Positions 6,246 to 14,808 are shown, counted from the first letter of the stretch. The stretch: 23,768 bases of DNA from CAZHFW01 sp964531675 (GCA_964531675.1 CAZHFW010000047.1:1-23768), one strand, 5' to 3'. A program made the numbers and translations. Notes: generated by a model from the sequence alone, not told the origin.

Positions 6246-8219
6246 ATGGGATTGCTTTCGACCATTCGTGGGCCGGAGGACCTCAAGCGGCTGGCGATCG
6301 ACCAGCTGCCCGAGCTTTGCGCGCAGATCCGCGAGCGGATCACGTCGCAGGTCTCCCGGACGGGCGGGCACCTGGCTCCCAACCTGGGCGTCGTGGAACT
6401 CACGGTGGCGCTGCACTACGTCTTCGACTTCAAGTGGGACAGGCTCCTGTTTGACGTCGGGCATCAGTGCTATCCGCACAAGCTTCTGACCGGGCGGCTC
6501 GAGAAGCTCGACAAGCTCCGGATGCGCGAAGGCATGGCGGGTTTCCCTGACCCGCGTGAATCGCCTTACGACCTGTTCTTCGTGGGGCACGCGGGCACCG
6601 CGATTTCGACCGCGGTCGGCATGGCGCGGGGCGATCAGCTCAACCGCGAGTCATTTGTGCCGGGCGAGCGCCCCGACGGACGACGCATCGTGAGCGTGAT
6701 CGGTGACGCGTCGATCGTGAACGGCGTCGCGATGGAAGGCCTCAACAACGCCGGCACGCTGAAGCGTCAGTTCCTGGTCGTGCTGAACGACAACGGGATG
6801 TCGATCTCCAAGCCTCAGGGCGGGCTCTCCCACTACTTCGACCGCCTGCGCGTGTCGCACACGTACACCGAGTTCAAGAAGAACGCCAAGGAGCTGCTCA
6901 AGCACGTTCCGGGCGGGCGGCACCTCCAGAGCGCGTACCACCGCGCGGGCGAGGCGGCCAAGGGATGGGTGGGCGAGTCGGGCTGGTTCGAGCACTTCGG
7001 GCTGGTGACGGTCGGGCCGATCGATGGGCACAATCTGCCCGAGCTGATCGAGTTCCTGCGCGACGCCCGCGACATGGACCGCCCGATGGTGCTCCACGTC
7101 AAGACCATCAAGGGCAAGGGCTATCAGTTCGCGGAGCAGGACGCGAGCAAGTTCCACTCGCCGCCCGCCTTCAAGGTGGATGGCGGAAAGCTCGAGCCCG
7201 ACGGATGCCGGGTCGAGCTCAAGAGCGAAGGCCGTTCGTTCACCTCCGCGGTGGGCGACGCGATGGTCGAGCTTATGGAGAAGGACGCCAAGGTCGTCGC
7301 GTGCACCGCGGCGATGCCCGACGGCACGGGCGTGAGCAAGGTGCTCCCCCGCTTCCCGGAGCGCACGTGGGACGTGGGCATCTGCGAGTCGCACGCGCTG
7401 GACATGATGGCGGGCCTGGCCAAGACGGGCTGGAAGCCCTTCTTCTTCGTGTACAGCACGTTCCTCCAGCGCGCGTTCGACCAGGCCTTCCAGGAAGCGG
7501 CGTTGCAAGGACTCCCGGTCAGGCTCTGCCTCGATCGCGCCGGACTCGTCGGCGGCGACGGCGCGGTGCACCACGGGTTCTGCGACATCGCGATCCTGCG
7601 CGTGCTTCCTCAGGCGGCGGTCATGGCGGCGATGGACGAGCCCTCGCTCAAGGCGGCGCTCACGTTCATGCGCGACTACGACCTGGGCCTCTCCAGCGTG
7701 CGCTATCCGCGCGACAACGTGAGCGAGCGTTTCACGCTGGATCCGTGCCCACCCTTCGAGCTTGGTCGGGCCCGTTGCCTCACGCCCGAGCTGGCGGCGA
7801 CCGAGTCTCGCCCCCACGTCGCGGTGCTGGCCTTCGGGACCTCCGCGATCGACGCGATGAACGCCAAGGACCTGCTCGGGGACGAGTATCAGGTCGCGGT
7901 GTACGACGCGCGCTTCGCCAAGCCCGTGGACCGCAGGCTCATCGCGTCGCTCATCGAGCGCGGCATCCCGATCCTGACGGTGGAAGACCATTCCATCATC
8001 GGCGGGTTCGGCTCCGCGGTCGTCGAAGCGGCCCAGGAGATGGGGCTGGACGGATCCAAGATCGTCAGGCTCGGACTCCCCGACGCGTGGGTGTACCAGA
8101 ACTCACGCCCGCAGCAGATGGCCGAGGTCGGCCTGGATGCGGCGGGGATCGCGCGGGCAATCCGCAAGATCGCCGAGCCCAAGGTGCAGACGGAAGCCGG
8201 CCAGCCCGTGCGGCGCTGA
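6246..8219 (+). CDS. dxs: 1-deoxy-D-xylulose-5-phosphate synthase
   Basis: Thiamine-diphosphate enzyme that condenses pyruvate with glyceraldehyde-3-phosphate, the first step of the methylerythritol phosphate route. 657 residues. Seen: LLSTIRGPEDLKRL start; SRTGGHLAPNLGVVELTVALHYVF (His42); FDVGHQCYPHKLLTGR (His73); NDNGMSIS (181-188); the catalytic Glu in CESHA (Glu381); YSTFLQRAFDQ; DRAGLVGGDGAVHHG (430-444); and SVRYPRDN. The diphosphate/Mg motif is GDASIVNG (153-160) rather than the usual GDGA, otherwise correctly spaced from NDN. The start at 6246 is chosen because GAGGAG (6236-6241) lies just before it and MGLLSTI matches the family. ATG 6228 is the alternative. Confidence 0.95.
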   Translation: MGLLSTIRGPEDLKRLAIDQLPELCAQIRERITSQVSRTGGHLAPNLGVVELTVALHYVFDFKWDRLLFDVGHQCYPHKLLTGRLEKLDKLRMREGMAGFPDPRESPYDLFFVGHAGTAISTAVGMARGDQLNRESFVPGERPDGRRIVSVIGDASIVNGVAMEGLNNAGTLKRQFLVVLNDNGMSISKPQGGLSHYFDRLRVSHTYTEFKKNAKELLKHVPGGRHLQSAYHRAGEAAKGWVGESGWFEHFGLVTVGPIDGHNLPELIEFLRDARDMDRPMVLHVKTIKGKGYQFAEQDASKFHSPPAFKVDGGKLEPDGCRVELKSEGRSFTSAVGDAMVELMEKDAKVVACTAAMPDGTGVSKVLPRFPERTWDVGICESHALDMMAGLAKTGWKPFFFVYSTFLQRAFDQAFQEAALQGLPVRLCLDRAGLVGGDGAVHHGFCDIAILRVLPQAAVMAAMDEPSLKAALTFMRDYDLGLSSVRYPRDNVSERFTLDPCPPFELGRARCLTPELAATESRPHVAVLAFGTSAIDAMNAKDLLGDEYQVAVYDARFAKPVDRRLIASLIERGIPILTVEDHSIIGGFGSAVVEAAQEMGLDGSKIVRLGLPDAWVYQNSRPQQMAEVGLDAAGIARAIRKIAEPKVQTEAGQPVRR

Positions 8220-8284
8220 TCCAGCGCCGACGATCAGTCGGAGTCGCAGGACAGCTTGAAGCGGCCTCCGCCTGGTGGCGTGGG

Positions 8285-8914
8285 TTACTTCTTGTCCAGA
8301 CCCAGCGGGTTGTTGAAGTGCTTGTCCTGCACCGGGACGATGATGTGCAGGATCTTCTCGAGCACGCGCGCGGGCGAGCCCACGGCGTCCACGTTGTGGA
8401 CGACGCTCTTGGGGTACGCCTCGAGGACCGGGAAGGTCTCCTTCTCGTAGACATCCCAGCGGCGGCGGATGACGTCTTCCTTGGCGTCGTCGGCGCGATT
8501 CTCTTTGAGTGCGCGGCGGCGGAGACGCTTGATCATCTCTTCCTTGTCGGGGCAGAACAGGTGCACGACCGCGAGCACGTCGATGTGCTCCTTCATGATC
8601 TCGGCCTGGTGCTTGTTGCGGGGGATGCCGTCGAGCACGAGGAGGTCCGCGTGCGGCTTGAAGAGCGACAGGATGGTCTGGGCGTGGACGTTCTGGACCC
8701 ACATCTTCACAGTGACCTCGTCGGGGACGAGCTCGCCTCGTGAGGAGTATTCGTAGAAGGTCTTGCCCAGCTCGGAGTTGATGTCGAGGGTGCGGAAGAC
8801 CTCACCGCAGGACAGATGGAAGAACCCGGGGACCTGCCCGAGGATCTTGCCTTGGGTGCCTTTGCCGGAGCCGGGGGCTCCGAAGAGGAGAACGGTCTTG
8901 TAGCGGGAGGGCAT
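8285..8914 (-). CDS. Adenylate-kinase-like nucleoside monophosphate kinase, short LID
   Basis: 209 residues of the adenylate kinase fold. The P-loop is GAPGSGKGTQ (12-21). The NMP-binding part has LSCGEVFR (34-41) where adenylate kinases have STGDxLR, followed by SRGELVPDE. The next landmark is LDGIPRNKHQ (94-103), against the usual DGFPRTxxQ. The LID is short, about RRRALKENRADD (132-143), with no zinc cysteines or long insert, and is followed by VIRRRWDVYEKETFPVLEAY. A C-terminal extension of about 18 residues (HFNNPLGLDKK) is added. The family reaction is NTP + NMP to two NDPs. The altered acceptor motif (Cys for Thr, Ile for Phe, Asn for Thr) leaves the monophosphate uncertain; AMP, UMP or CMP are possible. 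Start ATG 8914 has GAAAGGT upstream. Divergent from ndk and convergent with dxs. Confidence 0.85.
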   Translation of the reverse strand: MPSRYKTVLLFGAPGSGKGTQGKILGQVPGFFHLSCGEVFRTLDINSELGKTFYEYSSRGELVPDEVTVKMWVQNVHAQTILSLFKPHADLLVLDGIPRNKHQAEIMKEHIDVLAVVHLFCPDKEEMIKRLRRRALKENRADDAKEDVIRRRWDVYEKETFPVLEAYPKSVVHNVDAVGSPARVLEKILHIIVPVQDKHFNNPLGLDKK

Positions 8915-9230
8915 CGGGCTGACCTTTCGTTCGCGCCGGATGAAGGGCCGGCGGTGGACTGACCGGGCCGCTTCGGGGCGACCGGACCTGACACAACGTA
9001 AACCGAGCCGTGACGAAAGGCAACCGGTTGCACCGAGCGGGATTTGCGCGGGTCGATTCGGGACGTTCGAGTCGGTCTGGAACGCGGTTACCGGCCTCGG
9101 CGGGAGCGGGCCCAAAGGCCTGTGAATCGAGCATTTCGGGCGGGAACGGCCTATTGTTGCCTCCCACGAACGCACCCCTGACACGCCCCGGCTGGCCCGA
9201 ACGGACCGCCTCGGCCTTGGAGAACGAACC
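8915..9230. other. Divergent intergenic region, NMP kinase / ndk
   Basis: About 316 bases with no convincing gene. On the minus strand, TTGCCT (9023-9018), a 17-base spacer and TACGTT (9000-8995) could be a promoter for the kinase. On the plus strand, TATTGT (9152-9157) might be a -10 for ndk but lacks a -35 partner. GGAGAACGAACC before ATG 9231 is the ndk ribosome-binding site. Confidence 0.35.
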
Positions 9231-9701
9231 ATGGAAACCACCCTCATCATCCTGAAGCCCGACGCTGTCCAGCGTGGCCTCATGGGCCGCATCATCTCCC
9301 GCTTTGAGGAGAAGGGCCTGCAGGTCGTCGGCGCCAAGCTCATGCAGATCAGCCAGCAGCTGGCCGCGACGCACTACGAGGCGCACAAGGAGCGTCCCTT
9401 CTACCCCGGCCTGGTGAAGTTCATGACCTCCAGCCCGGTGCTGGTGCTCGCCCTCCGCGGCAACGGCGCGATCACGATCGCCCGCAACATGATGGGCGCC
9501 ACCTTCGGCTCCAAGGCCAACCCGGGCACCATCCGCGGTGACTTTGGCGTCTCCAACAGCTTCAACCTGATCCACGGCTCGGACAGCCCCGAGGCTGCGG
9601 AGCGCGAGCTCAAGCTCTTCTTCGCTCCGGGCGAGGTCCTGAACTGGACCCGCAACGGCGACGCATGGATCTACGACATGTCCGGCGGCAAGCCCGAGTA
9701 A
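9231..9701 (+). CDS. ndk: Nucleoside diphosphate kinase
   Basis: Transfers the gamma phosphate between NTPs and NDPs through a phosphohistidine, balancing nucleotide pools. 156 residues, slightly longer than typical bacterial Ndk (about 140). The start TLIILKPDAVQRGLMGRII holds Lys9. The active site NLIHGSDSPE gives Asn112 and phosphorylated His115. TIRGDFG and ERPFYPGLVKFMTSSP are further family blocks. GGAG lies 8 bases before the ATG. The gene sits back to back with an NMP kinase, so two steps of NMP-to-NTP conversion are adjacent though divergently transcribed. The C-terminus WIYDMSGGKPE ends shortly before the convergent thioredoxin-like gene (24-base gap), with no obvious terminator between. 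Confidence 0.96.
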   Translation: METTLIILKPDAVQRGLMGRIISRFEEKGLQVVGAKLMQISQQLAATHYEAHKERPFYPGLVKFMTSSPVLVLALRGNGAITIARNMMGATFGSKANPGTIRGDFGVSNSFNLIHGSDSPEAAERELKLFFAPGEVLNWTRNGDAWIYDMSGGKPE

Positions 9702-9725
9702 GGCACGCCTCAAGCCCCTCGAAGA

Positions 9726-10166
9726 TCACTTCTTCTGGGCGGCGCCTTCCAGGAACAGCAGAAGCTCGCTCGCACTCAGACCCCCGGTCGTGCGAGCGAT
9801 TTCTTTTCCGGCCTTGTACACGATCATCGTGGGGATGCTGGTGACGCCCAGCTCGGAGGCGAGCTGGGGGTTGTCGTCGGTGTCGAGCTGGATCGCGACG
9901 CCGTGGGCGTTGATCCAATCGATGACCTTCTGATCGGTGAAGGTCTCGCGGTTCATCATCTTGCAAGGCGGGCACCACTCGGCGGTGGCCTTCACGAGCA
10001 GGATCTTGCCGTCGGACGCGTTTGCCTTCAGCGCGTCCGGATAGCTCTGGCTCGCGAAGATCGCGGGCGTCGGAACGTCACCCTTGCACGCGGTCAGGAT
10101 GGATGGCGTGAGCAGCAGGGTCAGCGCGGCGCAGGACGCGAGCATGGCGGAGCGGAACTCTTTCAC
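9726..10166 (-). CDS. Thioredoxin-fold lipoprotein
   Basis: 146 residues starting at GTG 10166, with GGAG 7 bases upstream. Residues 1-26 are a signal peptide with lipobox LTAC; Cys27 would be lipidated, placing the protein on a membrane facing the periplasm. The thioredoxin domain has ATAEWCPPCKMM with redox Cys65 and Cys68, and the cis-proline loop at TSIPTMIVY (Pro112). The CPPC active site differs from CGPC of thioredoxin and is common in exported thioredoxin-like proteins. Likely role: thiol-disulphide exchange in the envelope; direction (reductase or oxidase) is not decided by the sequence. It is the last gene of a three-gene minus-strand cluster, 20 bases after the AIM24 protein. The cysteine-rich lipoprotein at 20677-22350 is a possible but unproven client. 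Confidence 0.88.
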   Translation of the reverse strand: MKEFRSAMLASCAALTLLLTPSILTACKGDVPTPAIFASQSYPDALKANASDGKILLVKATAEWCPPCKMMNRETFTDQKVIDWINAHGVAIQLDTDDNPQLASELGVTSIPTMIVYKAGKEIARTTGGLSASELLLFLEGAAQKK

Positions 10167-10186
10167 GTGACTTCTCCGGGTGCGGG

Positions 10187-10975
10187 TCAGTTGCCGTCAA
10201 GCATGCGGCCGAGGCCCCCGAGGACCGAGCCCTCTTCCTTTCGGGTTCCGGGCTGGGCGGCCAGGATGATGCGATCGGCGAGCCTTGAGAAGGGCAGGGA
10301 CTGGAGCCAGACCTTGCCCGGCCCGCGAAGCTCCACAAAGAAGAGGCCCTCGCCTCCGAAGAGCTTGTTGCGGATGCCCGGGACCATCTTGATGTCGTAG
10401 TCGACGGACTTCTCGAAGGCGACGAGGCATCCGGTGTCGACGCGCAGGGTCTGGCCCGGCGCGAGGGTTTCCTCGATGACGGTGCCGCCGGCGTGGACGA
10501 AGGCCTGTCCGTGCCCCGAGGGGGCGGAGATCTTCTGGAGGATGAAGCCCTCGCCTCCGAAGAGGCCCGCGCCGAGGCGGCGCGTGAAGGCGATGTTGAC
10601 CTCGACGCCTCGGGCGGCGCAGAGGAACGAGTCCTTCTGGCAGATCAGCTCGCCTCCATGCTCGGCCAGCTCGATGGGAACGACCTTTCCCGGATAGGGC
10701 GCGGCGAAGGCGACGTCGGAGCGCGAGCGCCCCTGGTTGGCGAACATGGTGATGAAGAACGATTCGCCCGTGAGGACGCGTTTTCCGGCCTCGAAGAGCT
10801 TTCCGAAGATGCCCGAGCCTTCCTTCATGGAGAGCTGGGTGCCCATCTCGATGCCGTCCTGCATGTAGAGCATGGCGCCGGCGTCGGCGAGGACCGCCTC
10901 GCCCGGATCGAGGGTGACGACGACCGCCTGAAGATCATCCCCGAGGATGCGATGTTCGATGACGTCTGAGGACAT
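10187..10975 (-). CDS. AIM24 / TIGR00266 family protein
   Basis: 262 residues, single AIM24 (TIGR00266) beta-rich domain. Recognised by DPGEAVLADAGAMLYMQDGIEM (23-44), GKRVLTGESFFITMFAN (64-80), the paired GAGLFGGEGFILQKISAPSG and GTVIEETLAPGQTLRVDTGCLVAFE blocks, and KLFGGEGLFFVELRGPGKVWLQSLP (204-228). The molecular function of bacterial members is not established; yeast Aim24 is a mitochondrial inner-membrane organisation protein. There is no signal peptide or membrane segment, so it is probably cytoplasmic. ATG 10975 has CGGAG about 8 bases upstream. It lies 18 bases after the M20 peptidase and 20 before the thioredoxin lipoprotein. Confidence 0.9.
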   Translation of the reverse strand: MSSDVIEHRILGDDLQAVVVTLDPGEAVLADAGAMLYMQDGIEMGTQLSMKEGSGIFGKLFEAGKRVLTGESFFITMFANQGRSRSDVAFAAPYPGKVVPIELAEHGGELICQKDSFLCAARGVEVNIAFTRRLGAGLFGGEGFILQKISAPSGHGQAFVHAGGTVIEETLAPGQTLRVDTGCLVAFEKSVDYDIKMVPGIRNKLFGGEGLFFVELRGPGKVWLQSLPFSRLADRIILAAQPGTRKEEGSVLGGLGRMLDGN

Positions 10976-10993
10976 AGCGGTGCTCCGTGGAGA

Positions 10994-12406
10994 TCAGCCT
11001 CCGGCCAGTTCATCGATAAACAGGGCGTGCGATTTCGCGCCCATCCGGAAGCACTCGAGCTCGAACTTCTCGTTGGGGGAGTGCACGCGGTCGTCGTCGA
11101 GGCCGAAACCCATGAAGATCGTGTCGATGCCGAGCTGATCCTTGAGCATCCCCGCGACGGGGATCGAGCCTCCCGACTTGATCATCGCGGGCTCCTTCCT
11201 GGTCGCCCGCTTGATGGCCTTGCCGGCGGCCTTGAGGTAAGGCGAGTCGATCGGGACGGTGACGCCGAAGCCGCCGTGATGGTCGATGAACTCCCAGCGG
11301 CAGCCCGGGGGCGTGCGGTCCTTGCACCACTTGAAGAACATCTTGGTGATCTTGGCGGGGTCCTGATCGGCGACGAGGCGGAAGCTGACCTTGGCGCGGG
11401 CGTGCGCGGGGATGACGGTCTTGGCGCCGACGCCGGTGTAGCCGCCGACGATGCCGTTGATCTCGGCGGTGGGACGCCCCCACTCGCGTTCCATGGCGGT
11501 GAACCCCGCTTCACCGATGTCGGCCGCGGGCGGGAGACCGATCTTCTTGAGGGCCGCGGTGGCGCTGAACTTGAGCTTCTTCCAGTTGGCCCGCTCCTGC
11601 TTGGTGAGCGGAATGACCTTGTCGTAGAAGCCCGGGATGGTGACGCGGCGTTTCTTGTCGTGGAGCTGGGCGAGTACGCGGGTGAGTTCGGTGATGGGGT
11701 TGGGGCAACGACCGCCCCAGAGGCCCGAGTGCAGGTCCTGGTTGGAGGCGTGGAGGACGACCTCGGTGTAGGCCAGGCCGCGCACGCCGTAGGTGATCGC
11801 GGGCTGACCGCGACCGAGCATTCCCGTGTCGGAGATGAGGCAGACGTCGCAGTTCTTGAGCTCGTTCTTGTGCTTCTTGACGAAGCCTTCGAGGTTGACC
11901 GAGCCAGACTCCTCTTCGCCTTCGAGAAGGACGGTGAACTTCACGCCTCCGGCGACCTTGCCCGTGGTTTCCTTCCAGGCGCGGAGGGCTTCGAGGAACA
12001 TGAGCACCTGGCCCTTGTCGTCCACGGCGCCGCGGGCGACGATGCGCTCGCCCGGGCCGCCCTTCTCGGCGGGCTTGATGACGGGCTCGAAGGGCGGGCT
12101 CTGCCAGAGCTCGATGGGGTCGACGGGCTGGACGTCGTAGTGCCCATAGAAGAGCACGTGCGGTCCCTTGTAGTCCGGGTCACCATCGGAGAAGGCCATG
12201 ACGATGGGATGCCCGCCGGTCTCGCGGACTTCGGCGCGGAGGCCCGAACCCTTGAGATATTCCGCGGCCCACTCGGCGGCCCGGCGGCACTGGCCCGCGA
12301 AGGCGGGGTCGGTGGAGACCGAGGGGATGCGGAGCCAGTCGATCAGGCGATCAACCGCGGGCTTTTCGTTCTGGGAGAGCCAGGCGAGGACTTGGTCGGC
12401 GGACAT
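10994..12406 (-). CDS. M20 family metallodipeptidase
   Basis: 470 residues of the M20 dinuclear zinc peptidase family, closest in style to bacterial dipeptidase/carnosinase-like members. Metal and catalytic sites are visible: YGHYDVQPVD (His89, Asp91), ARGAVDDKGQ (Asp129/Asp130), LEGEEESGS (162-169, catalytic and zinc Glu), SDTGM, and a C-terminal DDRVHSPNEKFEL (His442). The dimerisation lid has DLHSGLWGG and GGYTGVGAKTVIPAHARAKVSFRL. No signal peptide, so cytoplasmic; likely substrates are dipeptides or related amide-linked compounds, but specificity cannot be read. ATG 12406 has CCGGAG 8 bases upstream. It is the first gene of a three-gene minus-strand cluster and lies just downstream of the fusA terminator. 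Confidence 0.93.
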   Translation of the reverse strand: MSADQVLAWLSQNEKPAVDRLIDWLRIPSVSTDPAFAGQCRRAAEWAAEYLKGSGLRAEVRETGGHPIVMAFSDGDPDYKGPHVLFYGHYDVQPVDPIELWQSPPFEPVIKPAEKGGPGERIVARGAVDDKGQVLMFLEALRAWKETTGKVAGGVKFTVLLEGEEESGSVNLEGFVKKHKNELKNCDVCLISDTGMLGRGQPAITYGVRGLAYTEVVLHASNQDLHSGLWGGRCPNPITELTRVLAQLHDKKRRVTIPGFYDKVIPLTKQERANWKKLKFSATAALKKIGLPPAADIGEAGFTAMEREWGRPTAEINGIVGGYTGVGAKTVIPAHARAKVSFRLVADQDPAKITKMFFKWCKDRTPPGCRWEFIDHHGGFGVTVPIDSPYLKAAGKAIKRATRKEPAMIKSGGSIPVAGMLKDQLGIDTIFMGFGLDDDRVHSPNEKFELECFRMGAKSHALFIDELAGG

Positions 12407-12467
12407 GGGTGAACTCCGGGTGGGTGAGGGCGCAGTGTAGATCCGCCCTGGAAGGGACGAAGGGGGC

Positions 12468-12503
12468 AAAAACAGACAGGCCCGGCGGTGAAGCCGGGCC
12501 TGT
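12468..12503 (-). terminator. Intrinsic terminator of fusA
   Basis: Read on the minus strand: ACAGGCCCGGC, loop TTCACC, GCCGGGCCTGT (11-bp perfect stem), then CTGTTTTTG. It lies 22 bases past the fusA stop and separates it from the peptidase operon. Confidence 0.9.
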
Positions 12504-12525
12504 GGAATCGGACCAGATGGACCGC

Positions 12526-14652
12526 TTACTTCTTGCCGGTGCCCTTCTCTTCGGCCAGGACGGCGTCGGCGAGGGCGCGCGGGAGGGCGCGGTACTCGAG
12601 GAACTCCATGGTCGCCGAGGCGCGGCCCTGGGACATGCCGCGGAGCGAGGTGGTATACCCGAAGAGCTCGGCCAGCGGGATTTCGGCGCTGACGAGCTTC
12701 ACCACGCCACGGTCATCGGTGTCGATGATCATGCCGCGGCGGGAGCTGACGTCGCCGGTCACGTTGCCGAGGTAATCGTTCGGGACGGTGATGACGACCT
12801 TCATGATCGGCTCGAGGAGGACCGGGCCGGCCTTCTCGGCAGCTTCGAGGAGGGCCAGACGGCCGGCCTGCTCGAAGGCGACCTGCGAGGAGTCGACCGC
12901 GTGGTACGAGCCGTAGGTCAGCGTGGCCTTGACGTTGATCAAGGGGTAGCCGAACTTGACGCCCGTCTTGGCGGTCTGGCGGATGCCGTACTCGACGGAG
13001 GGGATGAACTCCTTCGGGATGACGCCGCCGACGACGCCGTTCTCGAAAGCGACATTGTCCTCGAAGTCGAGTTCCTCGGCAGCGGCCTGCTCGGCGGTGA
13101 AGGGCTCGAGGGAGATGACGCAGTCACCGAACTGACCGCGACCACCGGTCTGCTTCTTGAACAGACCGCGGACGTCCTCGACCTTGCGGGTGATGGCCTC
13201 GCGGTAGGAGACGCGGGGCTTGCCGGTCTCGACGTTGACCTTCATGTCGCGGATGAGCTTGTTGCGGATGATCTCCAGGTGGAGCTCGCCCATGCCGCTG
13301 ATGATGGTCTGGCCGGTTTCCTCGTCGTACTTGGAGCGGAAGGACGGGTCCTCGCGGCGGATGACGCCCAGGGCCTCGGAGAGCTTGCGCTTGTCGTCCT
13401 GGCTCTTGGGCTCGATGGACATCGAGATCACGGGCTCGGGGAAGAACATGCGCTCGAGCATGATGGGCTGATCGGCGTCGCAGAGGGTGTCGCCGGTGTA
13501 GGAGTCCTTGACGCCCACGACCGCGACGATGTTGCCCGCGCCGACCTCTTCGAGGGGGATGCGGTTCTGGGCGTGCATCTCGAAGATGCGCGAGACGTTT
13601 TCCTTCTTGTTGTTGCCCGGGTTGAGCAGGCGGGTGCCCTTGGTGAGCTTGCCCGAGTAGATGCGGATGTAGGTCAGATCGCCGTGCTGGTCGGAGACGA
13701 CCTTGAAGACCAGGGCCGAGAAGGGGGCCGCCTCGTCGTGCGGGCGGGTCATCTTCGCGTCCTTGTCGCGCGGGTCGGTGCCGTCGACGTCGGGCTTCTC
13801 GTTGGGCGAGGGGAGGTAGTCAACGACCGCGTCGAGCAGACGCTGGATGCCGATGTTGCGGAGGGCGGCGCCGCAGAGGACCGGGTAGCAGGCGCGGCTG
13901 ACCACGCCCTTGCGGAGGGCGGCCTTGAGCTGATCGACGGTCGGGGTCTTGCCGTCGAGGTACATGCCCATGAGCTCGTCATCGAGCTCGGAGATCTTCT
14001 CGACCATGTCGTGACGCCACTTCTCGCAGGTCTCCTTGAGATCGTCGGGGATGTCACGCTCGACGACGGTCTCGCCCTTCTCGCCCTCGAAGTAGAAGGC
14101 CCGCATGATCATGAGGTCGATCACGCCCTTGCACTCGTGGCCCTGACCCAGGGGGTACTGGATGGCGATGGCGTTGGCGCCCAGGCGGCTGAGGATGGTG
14201 CCGAAGGAGAAGTCGAAGGACGCGCCGAGCTTGTCCATCTTGTTGACGAAGCAGAGGCGCGGGACCTTGTAACGGTCGGCCTGACGCCAGACGGTCTCGG
14301 ACTGGGCCTCGACGCCTTCCTTGCCGTCGAACACCGCGACGGCGCCGTCAAGGACGCGAAGGGAGCGTTCGACTTCGATGGTGAAGTCCACGTGGCCCGG
14401 GGTGTCGATGAGGTTCAGCTTGTAGTCGCGGCCCAGGTGGGTCCAGGGGCAGGTCGTGGCGGCCGACTGGATGGTGATGCCGCGCTGCTGCTCTTCCTCG
14501 AGGAAGTCCATGGTGGCGGTGCCTTCGTGCACTTCACCGATCTTGTAGTTCTTGCCGGTGTAGTACAGGATGCGCTCGGAGACAGTGGTTTTCCCCGCGT
14601 CGATGTGGGCGCAGATGCCGAAGTTGCGGATGTGGGACAGGTCGGTGGCCAT
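12526..14652 (-). CDS. fusA: Translation elongation factor G
   Basis: GTPase that drives translocation on the ribosome. 708 residues, full length. G domain: AHIDAGKTT (15-23), RGIT of switch I (57-60), DTPGH (83-87), NKMD (137-140). Domain II has GAGNIVAVVGVKDSYTGDTL. Domains III-V include GMGELHLEI and RGMIIDTDDRG, with SLRGMSQGRASATMEF near the end. The N-terminal blocks (NFGICAHIDAGK, YYTGKNYKIGEVHEGTATMDFLEEEQQRGITIQSAATT) differ slightly from canonical EF-G, and planctomycetes are known to carry several EF-G paralogues, including spd-type. Assignment to a paralogue needs a tree. It is not in a str operon; no rpsL, rpsG or tuf is beside it. ATG 14652 has a CGAGGATT ribosome-binding site, the same core as the OmcB-like gene. 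Confidence 0.95.
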   Translation of the reverse strand: MATDLSHIRNFGICAHIDAGKTTVSERILYYTGKNYKIGEVHEGTATMDFLEEEQQRGITIQSAATTCPWTHLGRDYKLNLIDTPGHVDFTIEVERSLRVLDGAVAVFDGKEGVEAQSETVWRQADRYKVPRLCFVNKMDKLGASFDFSFGTILSRLGANAIAIQYPLGQGHECKGVIDLMIMRAFYFEGEKGETVVERDIPDDLKETCEKWRHDMVEKISELDDELMGMYLDGKTPTVDQLKAALRKGVVSRACYPVLCGAALRNIGIQRLLDAVVDYLPSPNEKPDVDGTDPRDKDAKMTRPHDEAAPFSALVFKVVSDQHGDLTYIRIYSGKLTKGTRLLNPGNNKKENVSRIFEMHAQNRIPLEEVGAGNIVAVVGVKDSYTGDTLCDADQPIMLERMFFPEPVISMSIEPKSQDDKRKLSEALGVIRREDPSFRSKYDEETGQTIISGMGELHLEIIRNKLIRDMKVNVETGKPRVSYREAITRKVEDVRGLFKKQTGGRGQFGDCVISLEPFTAEQAAAEELDFEDNVAFENGVVGGVIPKEFIPSVEYGIRQTAKTGVKFGYPLINVKATLTYGSYHAVDSSQVAFEQAGRLALLEAAEKAGPVLLEPIMKVVITVPNDYLGNVTGDVSSRRGMIIDTDDRGVVKLVSAEIPLAELFGYTTSLRGMSQGRASATMEFLEYRALPRALADAVLAEEKGTGKK

Positions 14653-14808
14653 TTCAGAATCCTCGGGCGTTGTGCGTCGCCAGAGAGCGACGCGAGTGTG
14701 GGTGCTTGTTTTGCTGACGCCACGCAGAGCCAACGCTCCGCAGGCGATATTCACGTGATTGCGTTCGATTGGCCGCGGCGGGCGGCGGAGACGATCAGGC
14801 CGCGCGGA

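Noticed and set aside
8211..8229. CGGCGCTG-ATC-CAGCGCCG hairpin at the dxs stop
   Set aside because: Good 8-bp stem but no U-tract on either strand, so it was not called a terminator; it may still protect the mRNA end.
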